A stretch of 64,000 nt of DNA, from positions 16,566 to 80,565 of the forward strand of contig MESA01000033.1 of assembly GCA_001770775.1 (NCBI GenBank), written 5' to 3'. Positions 10,270 through 18,095 of this stretch are shown piece after piece. Source of the stretch: Burkholderiales bacterium RIFCSPHIGHO2_12_FULL_63_20 (GTDB lineage Bacteria > Pseudomonadota > Gammaproteobacteria > Burkholderiales > Burkholderiaceae_C). The position numbers and the translations under genes are program-made. The first letter of the stretch is position 1. Every line of letters starts with the position of its first letter. A model generated the notes under the pieces. That model was not told where the DNA came from and ran no database searches. It was given only the letters and a program-made list of their open reading frames with translations.

Positions 10270-10959
10270 ATGCTCAACAAAAAACTTGTAGCTGCAGTGG
10301 CAATCTCCATCAGCGGCACATCCTTCTCTGACAACGCCTTGGCAACTTGCTGGAGCAATTGCGACAGAACTTATTACCATACTGTGACAGAATATCCAAT
10401 CATGTCCGTGAATCAAGAGGTCACAGACATGGGAGATGGAAACTGGCGATACTCCTTTGAGATCACCCCCAGCTATACAGGCGGACCTTTCATGGTGAGC
10501 AGTTTCACGCTCCCTGTTTTCCTGGATTCAGATATCCGCGATCTCAGTCTTGCGCCAAATATTTCGTACATGACGGCGAACATAGAAGATGTCGCGTACG
10601 AAGGCGCCCCAAAATCCTTGGCAATCCGCGCCTATAGTCCAAGTTCACGCATGCCGTCAGTGGCCACGTCATTCAGCTTCTTATCTAGCTATGCACCCGA
10701 TGCCCAAGCTACGGCATCGTTGAAGTTGATAGGAATGACTTACATCGACACATACTATTCATTCGGCGTAAACGAAACGGTCTATACCACTGGAATTACC
10801 CCAACAACACCTTTTTTATACTCCGTCAGCATGCCCGGCTCGTCGATGGCAATGGCTGCAGCCGTACCGGAGCCCACAAGCCTGTCGATGCTGATGCTTG
10901 GCTTGACTGGCATCTTCGCGGTTACTTTCCGACGACAAGGAAGCGCCAACAAGGCCTGA
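10270..10959 (+). CDS. PEP-CTERM sorting-domain protein
   Basis: The 229-residue protein has an N-terminal signal peptide (MLNKKLVAAVAISISG, cleavage near NALA). Its C-terminal tail reads VPEPTSLSMLMLGLTG and then a hydrophobic run ending in FRRQG. This is the PEP-CTERM sorting signal (Pro-Glu-Pro near residue 200, membrane helix, basic end) recognised by exosortase. The middle region is rich in Ser, Thr and Tyr, as in many exported surface or matrix proteins, and has no recognised domain. Base composition is noticeably more AT-rich than the flanks, which may reflect transfer or relaxed selection. A start at ATG 10270 gives a normal signal peptide. The exosortase is not in this window. Confidence 0.88.
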   Translation: MLNKKLVAAVAISISGTSFSDNALATCWSNCDRTYYHTVTEYPIMSVNQEVTDMGDGNWRYSFEITPSYTGGPFMVSSFTLPVFLDSDIRDLSLAPNISYMTANIEDVAYEGAPKSLAIRAYSPSSRMPSVATSFSFLSSYAPDAQATASLKLIGMTYIDTYYSFGVNETVYTTGITPTTPFLYSVSMPGSSMAMAAAVPEPTSLSMLMLGLTGIFAVTFRRQGSANKA

Positions 10960-10967
10960 AGGGGGGC

Positions 10968-11009
10968 CCATCTACGAAGGTCTGAGGCCTTCGTGGATGG
11001 TAGATTTTT
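10968..11009 (+). terminator. Hairpin terminator after the PEP-CTERM gene
   Basis: A 13-bp stem (CCATCTACGAAGG with CCTTCGTGGATGG, one G-T wobble) encloses a 7-nt loop and is followed by the T-rich TAGATTTTTA. It begins 8 bp after the stop codon. Confidence 0.75.
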
Positions 11010-11027
11010 AACCTTTGTGCCAGCCCC

Positions 11028-11270
11028 TTACTCACAATTGCAGCCAGTACGCTTGACGTAGCCTCCGCAACCAGACTCGGTGTTGTTTTGCTCATGGCTG
11101 ACATCCACTCGGGGCCTGTGGCTGGCGGCGAGGCGCAGTGTGGATTCATCATTGCCAACCTGTGCCGGCAAATCGGCGCAATGCCCCATCATGGTGTCAA
11201 GGATGTCATATCCGTTGGCATCGCGCGGCACACATCCAGCCAGACTGCCAAGGACTAATACCCGACTCAT
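11028..11270 (-). CDS. Possible small cysteine-rich lipoprotein
   Basis: This is an 80-residue minus-strand frame from ATG 11270. It starts MSRVLVLGSLAGCVPRD, which resembles a short lipoprotein signal with an LAGC lipobox. The C-terminus is Cys/Gly-rich (ESGCGGYVKRTGCNCE). No ribosome binding site is clear and I recognise no family. A longer version from 11309 adds 13 residues. It lies in the 405-bp gap between the PEP-CTERM gene and the SDR gene. Apart from the terminator at 10968, nothing else was identified there. It may be real, a remnant or chance. Confidence 0.3.
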   Translation of the reverse strand: MSRVLVLGSLAGCVPRDANGYDILDTMMGHCADLPAQVGNDESTLRLAASHRPRVDVSHEQNNTESGCGGYVKRTGCNCE

Positions 11271-11365
11271 ATCAGCGTCAAAAATGCGGCAAGGCACTGA
11301 ACACGGCACACTGTTGTCATGATTTTGTTTGCTTGCCGTTGTGATATCTGGATCGGGAGAAGACC

Positions 11366-12253
11366 ATGAAAATCCTGCTCTGCGGTGCCCGAGGCTTTGT
11401 CGGCAGTCACCTGCAGCGTGCCTTGCAGCGCGCCGGCCACCAGGTCATCGGTGGCGTGTCGTCGGTGCGCCCCGGTGAGCAAGACCGCATCGCCGTGGAC
11501 TACGCCCACGACGTGCATGTGGCCGACTGGCTGCCACGCGTGCGTGACATGGGCGCGGTGATCAATGCGGTCGGCATTTTGCGCAGCACCGGCAGCCGCC
11601 CCATCACGGCAGTGCACACCGACACCCCGAAGGCCTTGTTCGATGCCTGCGCCCAGACGGGCGTGCCCCGGGTCATCCAGATCTCGGCTCTGGGCATCGA
11701 GCACAGCGACACGCAGTATGCGCAAACCAAGCTGGCGGCTGAACAGCACCTGCAAGCGCTGGTGGCGGCCGGCCGGATGTCGGCCACGATCCTGCGGCCC
11801 AGCATCGTGTTCGGCAAAGGCGGGGCCAGCAGTGCCCTGTTCGTCAACCTGGCCCGCCTGCCGGTGGCGCTGCTGCCTGGTCCGGTGATCGACGCCCAGG
11901 TGCAGCCCGTGGCGGTCACCGACCTCGCTGACGCGGTGGTGGCCCTGCTGAGCACCCATCCCCAGCCTCCGGGCCCACTGGCGTGCGTGGGGCCGCAGGC
12001 GGTGCCGTTGGGCGACTTCATCGCCAGCCTGCGCCAGCAACTGGGGCACCGTCCTGCCAAGGTGCTGAGACTGCCGGATGCACTGACCTCGCTGAGCGCC
12101 CTCCTTGGCGATCTGGTGTCAGCCAGCCCCTGGAGCAGTGAAGCCGTCGACCTCCTGAAGCAGCCGAACGTGGCCGCGCCAGCGGCCTTCGAGGCCTTGC
12201 TGGGACGTTCGGGCGTGCACTATGGTCGTCTGCTGGCGGAGACTTGGTACTGA
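11366..12253 (+). CDS. NAD(P)-binding SDR/epimerase-like protein (copy 1)
   Basis: The 295-residue protein has an atypical extended SDR fold. It begins MKILLCGARGFVGSHL, with the dinucleotide-binding Gly-rich loop, and keeps a YAQTK motif in the place of the catalytic Tyr-x3-Lys. This type resembles NDUFA9/NmrA-like NAD(P)-binding proteins, many of which are not true epimerases. It is clearly paralogous to the protein at 15848-16729, sharing NAVG, SALG, RPSIVFGKGGASS and QPVAVTDLA segments. It stands alone, with a GGGAGA ribosome binding site before ATG 11366, and is followed by the PBP1A gene. The substrate is unknown. Confidence 0.85.
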   Translation: MKILLCGARGFVGSHLQRALQRAGHQVIGGVSSVRPGEQDRIAVDYAHDVHVADWLPRVRDMGAVINAVGILRSTGSRPITAVHTDTPKALFDACAQTGVPRVIQISALGIEHSDTQYAQTKLAAEQHLQALVAAGRMSATILRPSIVFGKGGASSALFVNLARLPVALLPGPVIDAQVQPVAVTDLADAVVALLSTHPQPPGPLACVGPQAVPLGDFIASLRQQLGHRPAKVLRLPDALTSLSALLGDLVSASPWSSEAVDLLKQPNVAAPAAFEALLGRSGVHYGRLLAETWY

Positions 12254-12362
12254 TCCCGCGGTGGCGCGGCCCGGCTCACATCTCCTTGCAAAGGCGCGCT
12301 GGCATGCGGCCATAATGCCCGCTTGCTGACTTGATGGCGCCCTCGGGTGCCGGCCTTGCTGT

Positions 12363-14705
12363 ATGTCCGATTCCGCGACCCAGAGCGGTGGCGCCACCCG
12401 TTGGCTGCGCCGTGCCCTGTGGGCTCTGCTCGCTCTGTTCCTGGCTGGCGCGCTCGCCCTGGGCGCCACGGTGCTCGTGCTCTTGCCCCAGTTGCCCGAC
12501 ACCAGCGGCCTGGCCAACTACCAGCCCAAGCAACCCTTGCGCGTGTACACCGCCGATGGGGTCGAGATCGGTGGCTTCGGGCAGGAAAAGCGCCAGTACC
12601 TGCGCATTGCGCAGTTCCCCAAGCTGATGCGCGACAGCCTGCTGGCCGTGGAGGACTCGCGCTTTTACGAGCACCCCGGCATCGATGTGATCGGCGTGTT
12701 GCGGGCCATCGTGGCCAACGCCACAGGCGGCCGCACGCAAGGCGCCTCCACCATCACCCAGCAGGTGGCGCGCACCTTCTTCCTGACGCGCGAGCGCACG
12801 CTGTCGCGCAAGCTCAAGGAGGCCTTGCTGTCCCTGCGCATTGAGCAGCAGTTGAGCAAGGACCAGATCCTGGAGCTCTACATGAACCAGATCTACCTGG
12901 GTGCGCGCACCTATGGTTTTGCCGAGGCGGCACGCACCTACTTCGGCAAGCCCATCCAGCAGCTGTCGGTGGCCGAGTGCGCCATGCTGGCCGGTCTGCC
13001 GCAGAACCCCGCTTATGCCAACCCGATCAAGAGCCCCAAGCGGGCCAAGGAACGGCAGTTGGTGGTGCTCTCGCGCATGCGCGCCGAGGGCGTGATCGAC
13101 GAGATCGTCTACGCAGCCGCCAAAGGCGAAAAGCTCGACGTGCGCAACCCCGGCGAGATGGACGTGCACGGCGAGTACGTGGCCGAGATGGCACGCGCCC
13201 AGGTGTACGCGCAATACGGCGAATCTGCCTACACCAGCGGCATGAAGGTGGTGACCACGCTGCGCTCTGCGGACCAGCAAGCCGCGTGGAAGGCTGTGCG
13301 CAAAACCCTGATCGACCGTGAACTGCGCCTGACCTGGCGCGGCCCGGAAGCCCAGGAAGACCTGCCCTCCGACCTGAGCGATCAGGATCCGGCAGTCGCC
13401 CAGTTGCTGGCCGACTACAACGATGACGAGACGCTGCGCGTGGGTCTGGTCACCCAGGCCAGCAGCAAGCAGGTGACCGTGGTGTTGGCCTCTGGCGATG
13501 TGGTGGAGGTGCGGAGCAAGGGCCTGCGCCAGGTGCTGCCAGGCCTGAATGCCAAAGCCCGGCCCGCTCAGCGTGTGACGCGGGGCGCCGTGGTGCGCCT
13601 GATGCAGCAAGGCGAAGACTGGGTGATCACCCAATGGCCGCAGGCCGAAGGAGCGCTGGTGGCCATGGACCCGCACGATGGCCAGATCCGCGCCCTGGTG
13701 GGCGGGTTTGACTTCCAGCGCAACCAGTTCAACCACGTGACCCAGGGCTGGCGCCAACCGGGCTCGACCTACAAGCCCTTCCTGTATTCCGCCGTGCTCG
13801 AAAACGGGGTGATGCCGGAGACCTTGATCAACGACGCCCCGCTGAGCAATGTCGGTGACTGGACGCCGAGCAACGCCGATGGCAGTGCCGAGGGTCCGAT
13901 TCCCCTGCACACCGCCTTGGCGAAGTCCAAGAACCTGGTCAGCATCCGGCTGGTGCAGTTGATGGGGCCGGAGGCTGCGCGGCAGTGGACCGGGCACTTC
14001 GGTTTTGACGTGAACAAGCAGCCTGCCAACCTGACCCTGGCCCTGGGCTCCGGATCGACCACGGTGATGCAGATGGCCAGCGCCTACGCGGTCATCGCCA
14101 ATGGGGGGCTGACGGTGAGCCCGGTGTTGATCCGACGCATTCAGGATGGACAAGGCAAGGTGGTGTTCGAGGCCAAGCTGACGCCGGCCGACGAGTCTCA
14201 ACGCGTCCTCCCCGCGCGCAATGCCTTTGTGACGTCCACCCTGCTCAACGAGGTGGCGCGCAGCGGCACGGCCGCCAAGGCACAGGCGCAACTGCGCCGC
14301 CCCGATCTGTATGGCAAGACCGGGACCACGAACGATGTGGTCGATGCCTGGTTCGCGGGCTTCCAGCCCAATCTGGTGGCCGTGGTCTGGTTTGGCTACG
14401 ACACGCCGCGCAGTCTGGGCTCGCAAGCCTCCGGTGGCTCGTTGGCCCTGCCGGCCTGGATCCAGTTCATGGGCACGGCCTTGCGCGGCGAGCCGGTGCG
14501 CACTCTGAGCCCACCGGAAGGCGTGGTGAGTCTGCCCACGGGCTGGCGTTACAGCGAATGGGCCGAGGGGGGCTTCCTGGCCGAACTCGGGGTGGACGAG
14601 ACCCCGATCGACCGCAGCCTGATCCCGACGCCGCCGGTCCCCGGCGCCTCCGAGCCCGAGGGGGAAGACACCTTGCGCTCGTTCATCGAGCGACTGTTCA
14701 ACTGA
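12363..14705 (+). CDS. mrcA: Penicillin-binding protein 1A, bifunctional transglycosylase/transpeptidase
   Basis: The 780-residue class A PBP polymerises and cross-links peptidoglycan in the periplasm. After a single N-terminal membrane anchor (residues 15-42), the GT51 domain shows EDSRFYEHPG with catalytic Glu97 and the GASTITQQVAR motif. The transpeptidase domain has GSTYKPF (Ser468 nucleophile), SKN (AKSKNLVS) and KTGT starting at Lys652. An OB-like insert lies between the two enzymatic domains, as in PBP1A. It may be transcribed alone, with the next gene's promoter beginning only 33 bp after its stop. Confidence 0.93.
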   Translation: MSDSATQSGGATRWLRRALWALLALFLAGALALGATVLVLLPQLPDTSGLANYQPKQPLRVYTADGVEIGGFGQEKRQYLRIAQFPKLMRDSLLAVEDSRFYEHPGIDVIGVLRAIVANATGGRTQGASTITQQVARTFFLTRERTLSRKLKEALLSLRIEQQLSKDQILELYMNQIYLGARTYGFAEAARTYFGKPIQQLSVAECAMLAGLPQNPAYANPIKSPKRAKERQLVVLSRMRAEGVIDEIVYAAAKGEKLDVRNPGEMDVHGEYVAEMARAQVYAQYGESAYTSGMKVVTTLRSADQQAAWKAVRKTLIDRELRLTWRGPEAQEDLPSDLSDQDPAVAQLLADYNDDETLRVGLVTQASSKQVTVVLASGDVVEVRSKGLRQVLPGLNAKARPAQRVTRGAVVRLMQQGEDWVITQWPQAEGALVAMDPHDGQIRALVGGFDFQRNQFNHVTQGWRQPGSTYKPFLYSAVLENGVMPETLINDAPLSNVGDWTPSNADGSAEGPIPLHTALAKSKNLVSIRLVQLMGPEAARQWTGHFGFDVNKQPANLTLALGSGSTTVMQMASAYAVIANGGLTVSPVLIRRIQDGQGKVVFEAKLTPADESQRVLPARNAFVTSTLLNEVARSGTAAKAQAQLRRPDLYGKTGTTNDVVDAWFAGFQPNLVAVVWFGYDTPRSLGSQASGGSLALPAWIQFMGTALRGEPVRTLSPPEGVVSLPTGWRYSEWAEGGFLAELGVDETPIDRSLIPTPPVPGASEPEGEDTLRSFIERLFN

Positions 14706-14727
14706 GTCTCAGAATCTCCTGATTACT

Positions 14728-14749
14728 TATTTCTGTATTGACAGAAATA
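14728..14749. promoter_or_regulatory. Palindromic operator of the GbsR-type regulator, site 1
   Basis: ATTTCTGT-ATTG-ACAGAAAT (14729-14748) is a perfect palindrome, extended by one T-A pair at each end. The same 8-bp arms with the same 4-bp spacer recur at 15316. Site 1 contains the TTGACA -35 box of the regulator's promoter, so binding should repress it. Confidence 0.8.
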
Positions 14750-14765
14750 TCTGGCGCAGTAGACT
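14738..14765 (+). promoter_or_regulatory. Promoter of the GbsR-type regulator gene
   Basis: TTGACA (14738-14743) and TAGACT (14760-14765) are 16 bp apart. The predicted start falls at about 14772, which is the A of the start codon, so the message may be leaderless. No Shine-Dalgarno sequence precedes this ATG. Confidence 0.6.
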
Positions 14766-14771
14766 GGCAGC

Positions 14772-15296
14772 ATGGAACTGACCGACGTCGCTCGACAATT
14801 TGTGCTGCACTGGGGTGAGATGGGCACCGCCTGGGGGGTCAACCGCACCGTGGCGCAGATCCACGCCCTCTTGTTCTTCCACGGTCGCCCGCTTCATGCG
14901 GAAGAGATCGCGGAAACCTTGGGGGTGGCGCGCTCCAACGTCAGCAACAGCCTCAAGGAGTTGCAGGCCTGGAATCTGGTGCGCACCTCCCACGTCCTGG
15001 GTGACCGGCGCGATTATTTTGAGACCTCGCATGATGTCTGGGCCTTGTTCACCACCATCGTTCGGGAGCGCAAGGAGCGGGAGTTCGATCCCACGACCCG
15101 CCTGCTCCAACAACTGGTTGAGCAACCTGATTTCGAGCGCGAAAGCCCTGATGTGCAGGATCGTGTCCGTGAAACCCTGCGTTTCATGGAGTCACTCGGG
15201 TCCTGGTCCGACGAGATGCTGAAACTCTCGCCCAGCACGCTGGAGAAGGTGCTGCGCATGGGTGCCAGTGTTCAAAAGTTCATCCGGGGGAGTTGA
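14772..15296 (+). CDS. GbsR/MarR-type transcriptional regulator
   Basis: The 174-residue winged-helix protein opens with VARQFVLHWGEMGTAWGVNRTVAQ, split by family convention into an N-terminal helix and the dimer region. The HTH reads EEIAETLGVARSNVSNSLKEL, and a wing follows (VLGDRRDYFE). This is the GbsR/MarR family, whose members are repressors. Identical palindromes lie over its own promoter and in front of the next operon, so autoregulation and control of the DCC-SDR-DoxX-DUF2269 genes are likely. The effector is unknown. The Bacillus GbsR responds to choline, but nothing here points to choline. Confidence 0.85.
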   Translation: MELTDVARQFVLHWGEMGTAWGVNRTVAQIHALLFFHGRPLHAEEIAETLGVARSNVSNSLKELQAWNLVRTSHVLGDRRDYFETSHDVWALFTTIVRERKEREFDPTTRLLQQLVEQPDFERESPDVQDRVRETLRFMESLGSWSDEMLKLSPSTLEKVLRMGASVQKFIRGS

Positions 15297-15315
15297 CCCC
15301 TTTTTTTGGCCCATT

Positions 15316-15335
15316 ATTTCTGTCTATACAGAAAT
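15316..15335. promoter_or_regulatory. Palindromic operator of the GbsR-type regulator, site 2
   Basis: ATTTCTGT-CTAT-ACAGAAAT is a perfect palindrome identical in arms and spacing to site 1. It overlaps a likely -10 box (TATACA, 15325-15330) of the downstream operon, 13 bp before its first start codon. No good -35 box is visible. Confidence 0.8.
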
Positions 15336-15347
15336 TACAGGAACATC

Positions 15348-15800
15348 ATGCAAAGCTCCATTTACCCCATGACGATCTATTACGACGCCTCCTGCCCGTT
15401 GTGCATGGCAGAGATGAGCAATCTGATGTTGCGCAACCGGGAAGAGAACCTGGTGTTCGTCGATGTCTCAGCCACACCGGGGACATCACCGTTGCCCGGC
15501 GTGCCTTACGCCGACCTGATGCGACTGCTTCACGCGCGCACGGTCGACGGGGATGTCATCCGTGGTGTCCCTGCGCTGCGCGCTGCCTATGAAGGCGTCG
15601 GGCTGGGGTGGGTCACCCGGGCGACCACATGGCCGGTGATCGGCGCCTTGGCGGACGTGCTCTACCCCGTCGTGGCCCGTCACCGCCAGCGTATCCCTCG
15701 CTTTGTGGTGCGCTGGCTGTTTGAGGGCGCTGCCCGCCGTGCCGCGCAACACGCCGCGGCCAGCGGCTCATGTTCACAGGGCCAGTGCACTCGGCGTTGA
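15348..15800 (+). CDS. DCC-family thiol-disulphide oxidoreductase-like protein (DUF393)
   Basis: The 150-residue protein carries TIYYDASCPLC near its N-terminus, matching the D-x2-C-P-x-C motif that names the DCC family (here Asp13, Cys16, Cys19). The family has a thioredoxin-like start and is presumed to be redox active, but substrates are not known. ATG 15348 is preceded by AGGA at ideal spacing; a later ATG at 15369 is less well placed. It is the first gene of a compact four-gene operon that begins with operator site 2. Confidence 0.85.
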   Translation: MQSSIYPMTIYYDASCPLCMAEMSNLMLRNREENLVFVDVSATPGTSPLPGVPYADLMRLLHARTVDGDVIRGVPALRAAYEGVGLGWVTRATTWPVIGALADVLYPVVARHRQRIPRFVVRWLFEGAARRAAQHAAASGSCSQGQCTRR

Positions 15801-15847
15801 CCTTGTACACAGCTCCTCTTGTTTGAGTCCCCTGTCTGGAGAACACC

Positions 15848-16729
15848 ATGCGCATCCTGCTTTGCGGCGCCACCGGATTCATCGGTCGACACCTTCATCA
15901 CGCCTTGGCTCAAGCGGGCCACACCGTGATCCCGGCCTCCACCCAGGGACAGCCAGGCGGCTTGGCCGTTGACTTTGTCCGGGACACGCAGCCCGCCGTC
16001 TGGCTGCCCCGACTACAAAACGTGGATGCGGTGGTGAACGCGGTCGGCGTGCTGAGGAATCAGGCTGCGCGCCCCATGCAGGCGATCCATGCCGATACCC
16101 CGAACGCGCTCTTCAACGCCTGCGCTCAGGCGGGTATCCGGCGTGTGGTGCATCTCTCAGCTCTGGGCCTGGAGGGCAATCCCACACAGTACGCGCGCAG
16201 CAAGTTACAGGCCGAAGCGCGACTGATGGCGCTGACCGCCGGCGGCGCGCTGGAGGGGGTGATCGTCCGCCCCAGCGTGGTGTTTGGTCGTGGCGGGGCC
16301 AGCAGCGAGCTGTTCATGATGCTGGCACGCAGTCCGCTGTGGCTGTTGCCGGCGCCGGTGGTGCGCACACGCATCCAACCCGTGGCGGTGACCGATCTGG
16401 CTGCCCTGGTGACGGCCTTGGTGAGCATGCCTGCACCGCCACCCGCCACGATCTCGGCAGTCGGCCCGCAAGCGTTGACGATTGCGGCATTCCTGGCGCT
16501 GCTGAGGCAACGGATGGGGCACGGTCGTGCCTGGCAGGCCACGCTGCCCGACTGGGTTACGTCATTGAGCGCCCGACTGGGCGACCTTCTGCCGATCAGC
16601 CCCTGGTGCAGTGAGACCCTGGCGCTGCTGTCACACGACAATGTGGCACCTGTGACCGCCGTCGAACAAGCTTTGGGCCGCTCGCCCATTTCGCCTGACC
16701 AGTTTCCCTTGAGTGACACCCCATCATGA
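15848..16729 (+). CDS. NAD(P)-binding SDR/epimerase-like protein (copy 2)
   Basis: The 293-residue protein begins MRILLCGATGFIGRHL, with a good Gly-rich nucleotide-binding loop, and has YARSK as the Tyr-x3-Lys pair. It is the paralogue of the protein at 11366-12253, with matching blocks throughout. It sits second in the GbsR-controlled operon and overlaps the next start by 4 bp (ATGA). GGAG precedes the start. It probably binds NAD(P)H and may supply or sense reducing equivalents for its membrane partners, which is inference. Confidence 0.85.
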   Translation: MRILLCGATGFIGRHLHHALAQAGHTVIPASTQGQPGGLAVDFVRDTQPAVWLPRLQNVDAVVNAVGVLRNQAARPMQAIHADTPNALFNACAQAGIRRVVHLSALGLEGNPTQYARSKLQAEARLMALTAGGALEGVIVRPSVVFGRGGASSELFMMLARSPLWLLPAPVVRTRIQPVAVTDLAALVTALVSMPAPPPATISAVGPQALTIAAFLALLRQRMGHGRAWQATLPDWVTSLSARLGDLLPISPWCSETLALLSHDNVAPVTAVEQALGRSPISPDQFPLSDTPS

Positions 16730-17091
16730 GCCCCTCGCAACAACTCAGTACGCGCGTCTTGAGCATCGTCTGGCTGTGGACCGGCGTGGTCAGCCTGGTG
16801 GAGTTGTCCGGACAAAGCAGCGCCTTGCTGGAAGGCACGCTGATCCGTGATCCCATGTGGCAGCAGAGCGCGATCATCGCCGGCGCGCTGCTCGATCTGG
16901 CTTTGGGGTGGGCGCTGTGGCAACGCCCCAGCCGGCGGGTCTATGAGATCTCGTTGGCGTGCATGGTGCTGATGACGGTGGTGGCCACCCTCCTCTCACC
17001 GTCCTTGTGGCTCCATCCCCTGGGGCCGCTGCTCAAGAACATCCCCATCGCCCTCCTCTTGTGGCAACTGCGTGAAAGCTCTGCATCATGA
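16726..17091 (+). CDS. DoxX-like small membrane protein
   Basis: The 121-residue protein has about four hydrophobic segments (around residues 12-27, 46-66, 72-90 and 96-115) and ends in a short polar tail. Its layout and the segment VWLWTGVVSLVE suggest the DoxX-like superfamily of inner-membrane proteins. It is translationally coupled to the genes on both sides by ATGA overlaps (16726-16729 and 17088-17091). The function is unknown, and the context suggests a membrane component of a redox unit with the SDR and DCC proteins. Confidence 0.75.
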   Translation: MSPSQQLSTRVLSIVWLWTGVVSLVELSGQSSALLEGTLIRDPMWQQSAIIAGALLDLALGWALWQRPSRRVYEISLACMVLMTVVATLLSPSLWLHPLGPLLKNIPIALLLWQLRESSAS

Positions 17092-17564
17092 ACACCTACC
17101 TGATCATCAAGTGGCTGCACATTCTGTCCAGCGTCCTGATGGTGGGCACGGGCTTTGGCTCGGCCTTCTACATGTTCTTCGCCAACCGCAGTGGCTCAGT
17201 GGCCGCACAGGCCGTTGTCACACGGCTGGTGGTCCGCGCCGACTGGTGGTTCACCACCCCTGCCGTGATCTTTCAACCGCTGTCGGGGCTGTGGTTGGTG
17301 CAGCAAGCCGGGTGGTCCTGGAGCAGCCCCTGGTTGATGCTCACCCTGGGCCTGTATGCGCTGGCCGGCATCTGCTGGGTGCCCGTCGTGCTGCTGCAGG
17401 TCGACATGGCCAAAATGGCCCAGGCAGCCACCGCACAGCAGAGCGCCTTGCCACCCGCCTACTGGCAAAAGGCCGCGATGTGGGAGCGGCTGGGCTACCC
17501 CGCCTTCCTGGCGATGTTGGGGGTGTACTTCCTGATGGTTTACAAGCCAACGCTCTGGACTTGA
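17088..17564 (+). CDS. DUF2269-family membrane protein
   Basis: The 158-residue protein begins MNTYLIIKWLHILSSVLMVG, typical of DUF2269 inner-membrane proteins, and has four predicted helices. Conserved-looking His11 in the first helix and Trp-rich loops recall haem- or quinone-associated membrane proteins, but no cofactor is established. It is the last gene of the operon, coupled by ATGA to the DoxX-like gene. Its 3' end overlaps the convergent metallopeptidase gene by 25 bp, which leaves no room for a terminator between them. Confidence 0.82.
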   Translation: MNTYLIIKWLHILSSVLMVGTGFGSAFYMFFANRSGSVAAQAVVTRLVVRADWWFTTPAVIFQPLSGLWLVQQAGWSWSSPWLMLTLGLYALAGICWVPVVLLQVDMAKMAQAATAQQSALPPAYWQKAAMWERLGYPAFLAMLGVYFLMVYKPTLWT

Positions 17565-18082
17565 AGGTCGCGCCAGACCAACCACAGGCGCAGGTCAAAC
17601 TCGTACTGGTGGTACTGCGGCGCCATGTGGGTGCACAGGGCATAGAAGGCCTTGTCGTGCTCACGCTGGCGCAAATGAGCCAGCTCGTGCACCACGATCA
17701 TCTCCAGGAACTCAGGCGGCGTCTCCTTGAACAGGCTAGCCACGCGGATTTCGCGCTTGGCCTTGAGCTTGCCGCCCTGCACGCGGGAGACCATGGTATG
17801 CGTGCCCAGCGCGTGCGCGATCACCTTGATCTTACTGTCGAAGGCGATCTTGCTGAGGGGCTCGCTGCTGCGCAGATAGCGCTGCTTGAGGTCCATCACG
17901 TAGTCGTACAGGGCCTTGTCGGTGCGCACCTCGTGCTGCGCGGGGTAGCGCTGGGCCAGCATGTCGCCCAGCTTGCCCTCGTCGATCAGCCCTTGTACCT
18001 GCTGCAGCAGGTGGGCCGGATAGCCACCGAGGTACTTCAGGTGTGGCGGCGTGCTTCGGTGATGCGGCACCAGCGGCGTCAC
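17540..18082 (-). CDS. YgjP-like zinc metallopeptidase
   Basis: This roughly 180-residue protein of the YgjP/DUF45 (WLM-like) family has HELAHLRQREHDKAFY. This gives His132, Glu133, His136 and a further His142 as the zinc site. The IKVIAHALGTHTMVSRVQGG and KREIRVASLF blocks are typical of the family. The start is uncertain: GTG 18082 (VTPLVPHH), 13 bp after the sbcB stop, fits best. The longer open frame to 18547 is out-of-frame sbcB sequence. It is probably cotranscribed behind sbcB. Substrates are unknown. Confidence 0.82.
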   Translation of the reverse strand: MTPLVPHHRSTPPHLKYLGGYPAHLLQQVQGLIDEGKLGDMLAQRYPAQHEVRTDKALYDYVMDLKQRYLRSSEPLSKIAFDSKIKVIAHALGTHTMVSRVQGGKLKAKREIRVASLFKETPPEFLEMIVVHELAHLRQREHDKAFYALCTHMAPQYHQYEFDLRLWLVWRDLQVQSVGL

Positions 18083-18095
18083 CGAGGGGCGGCTT

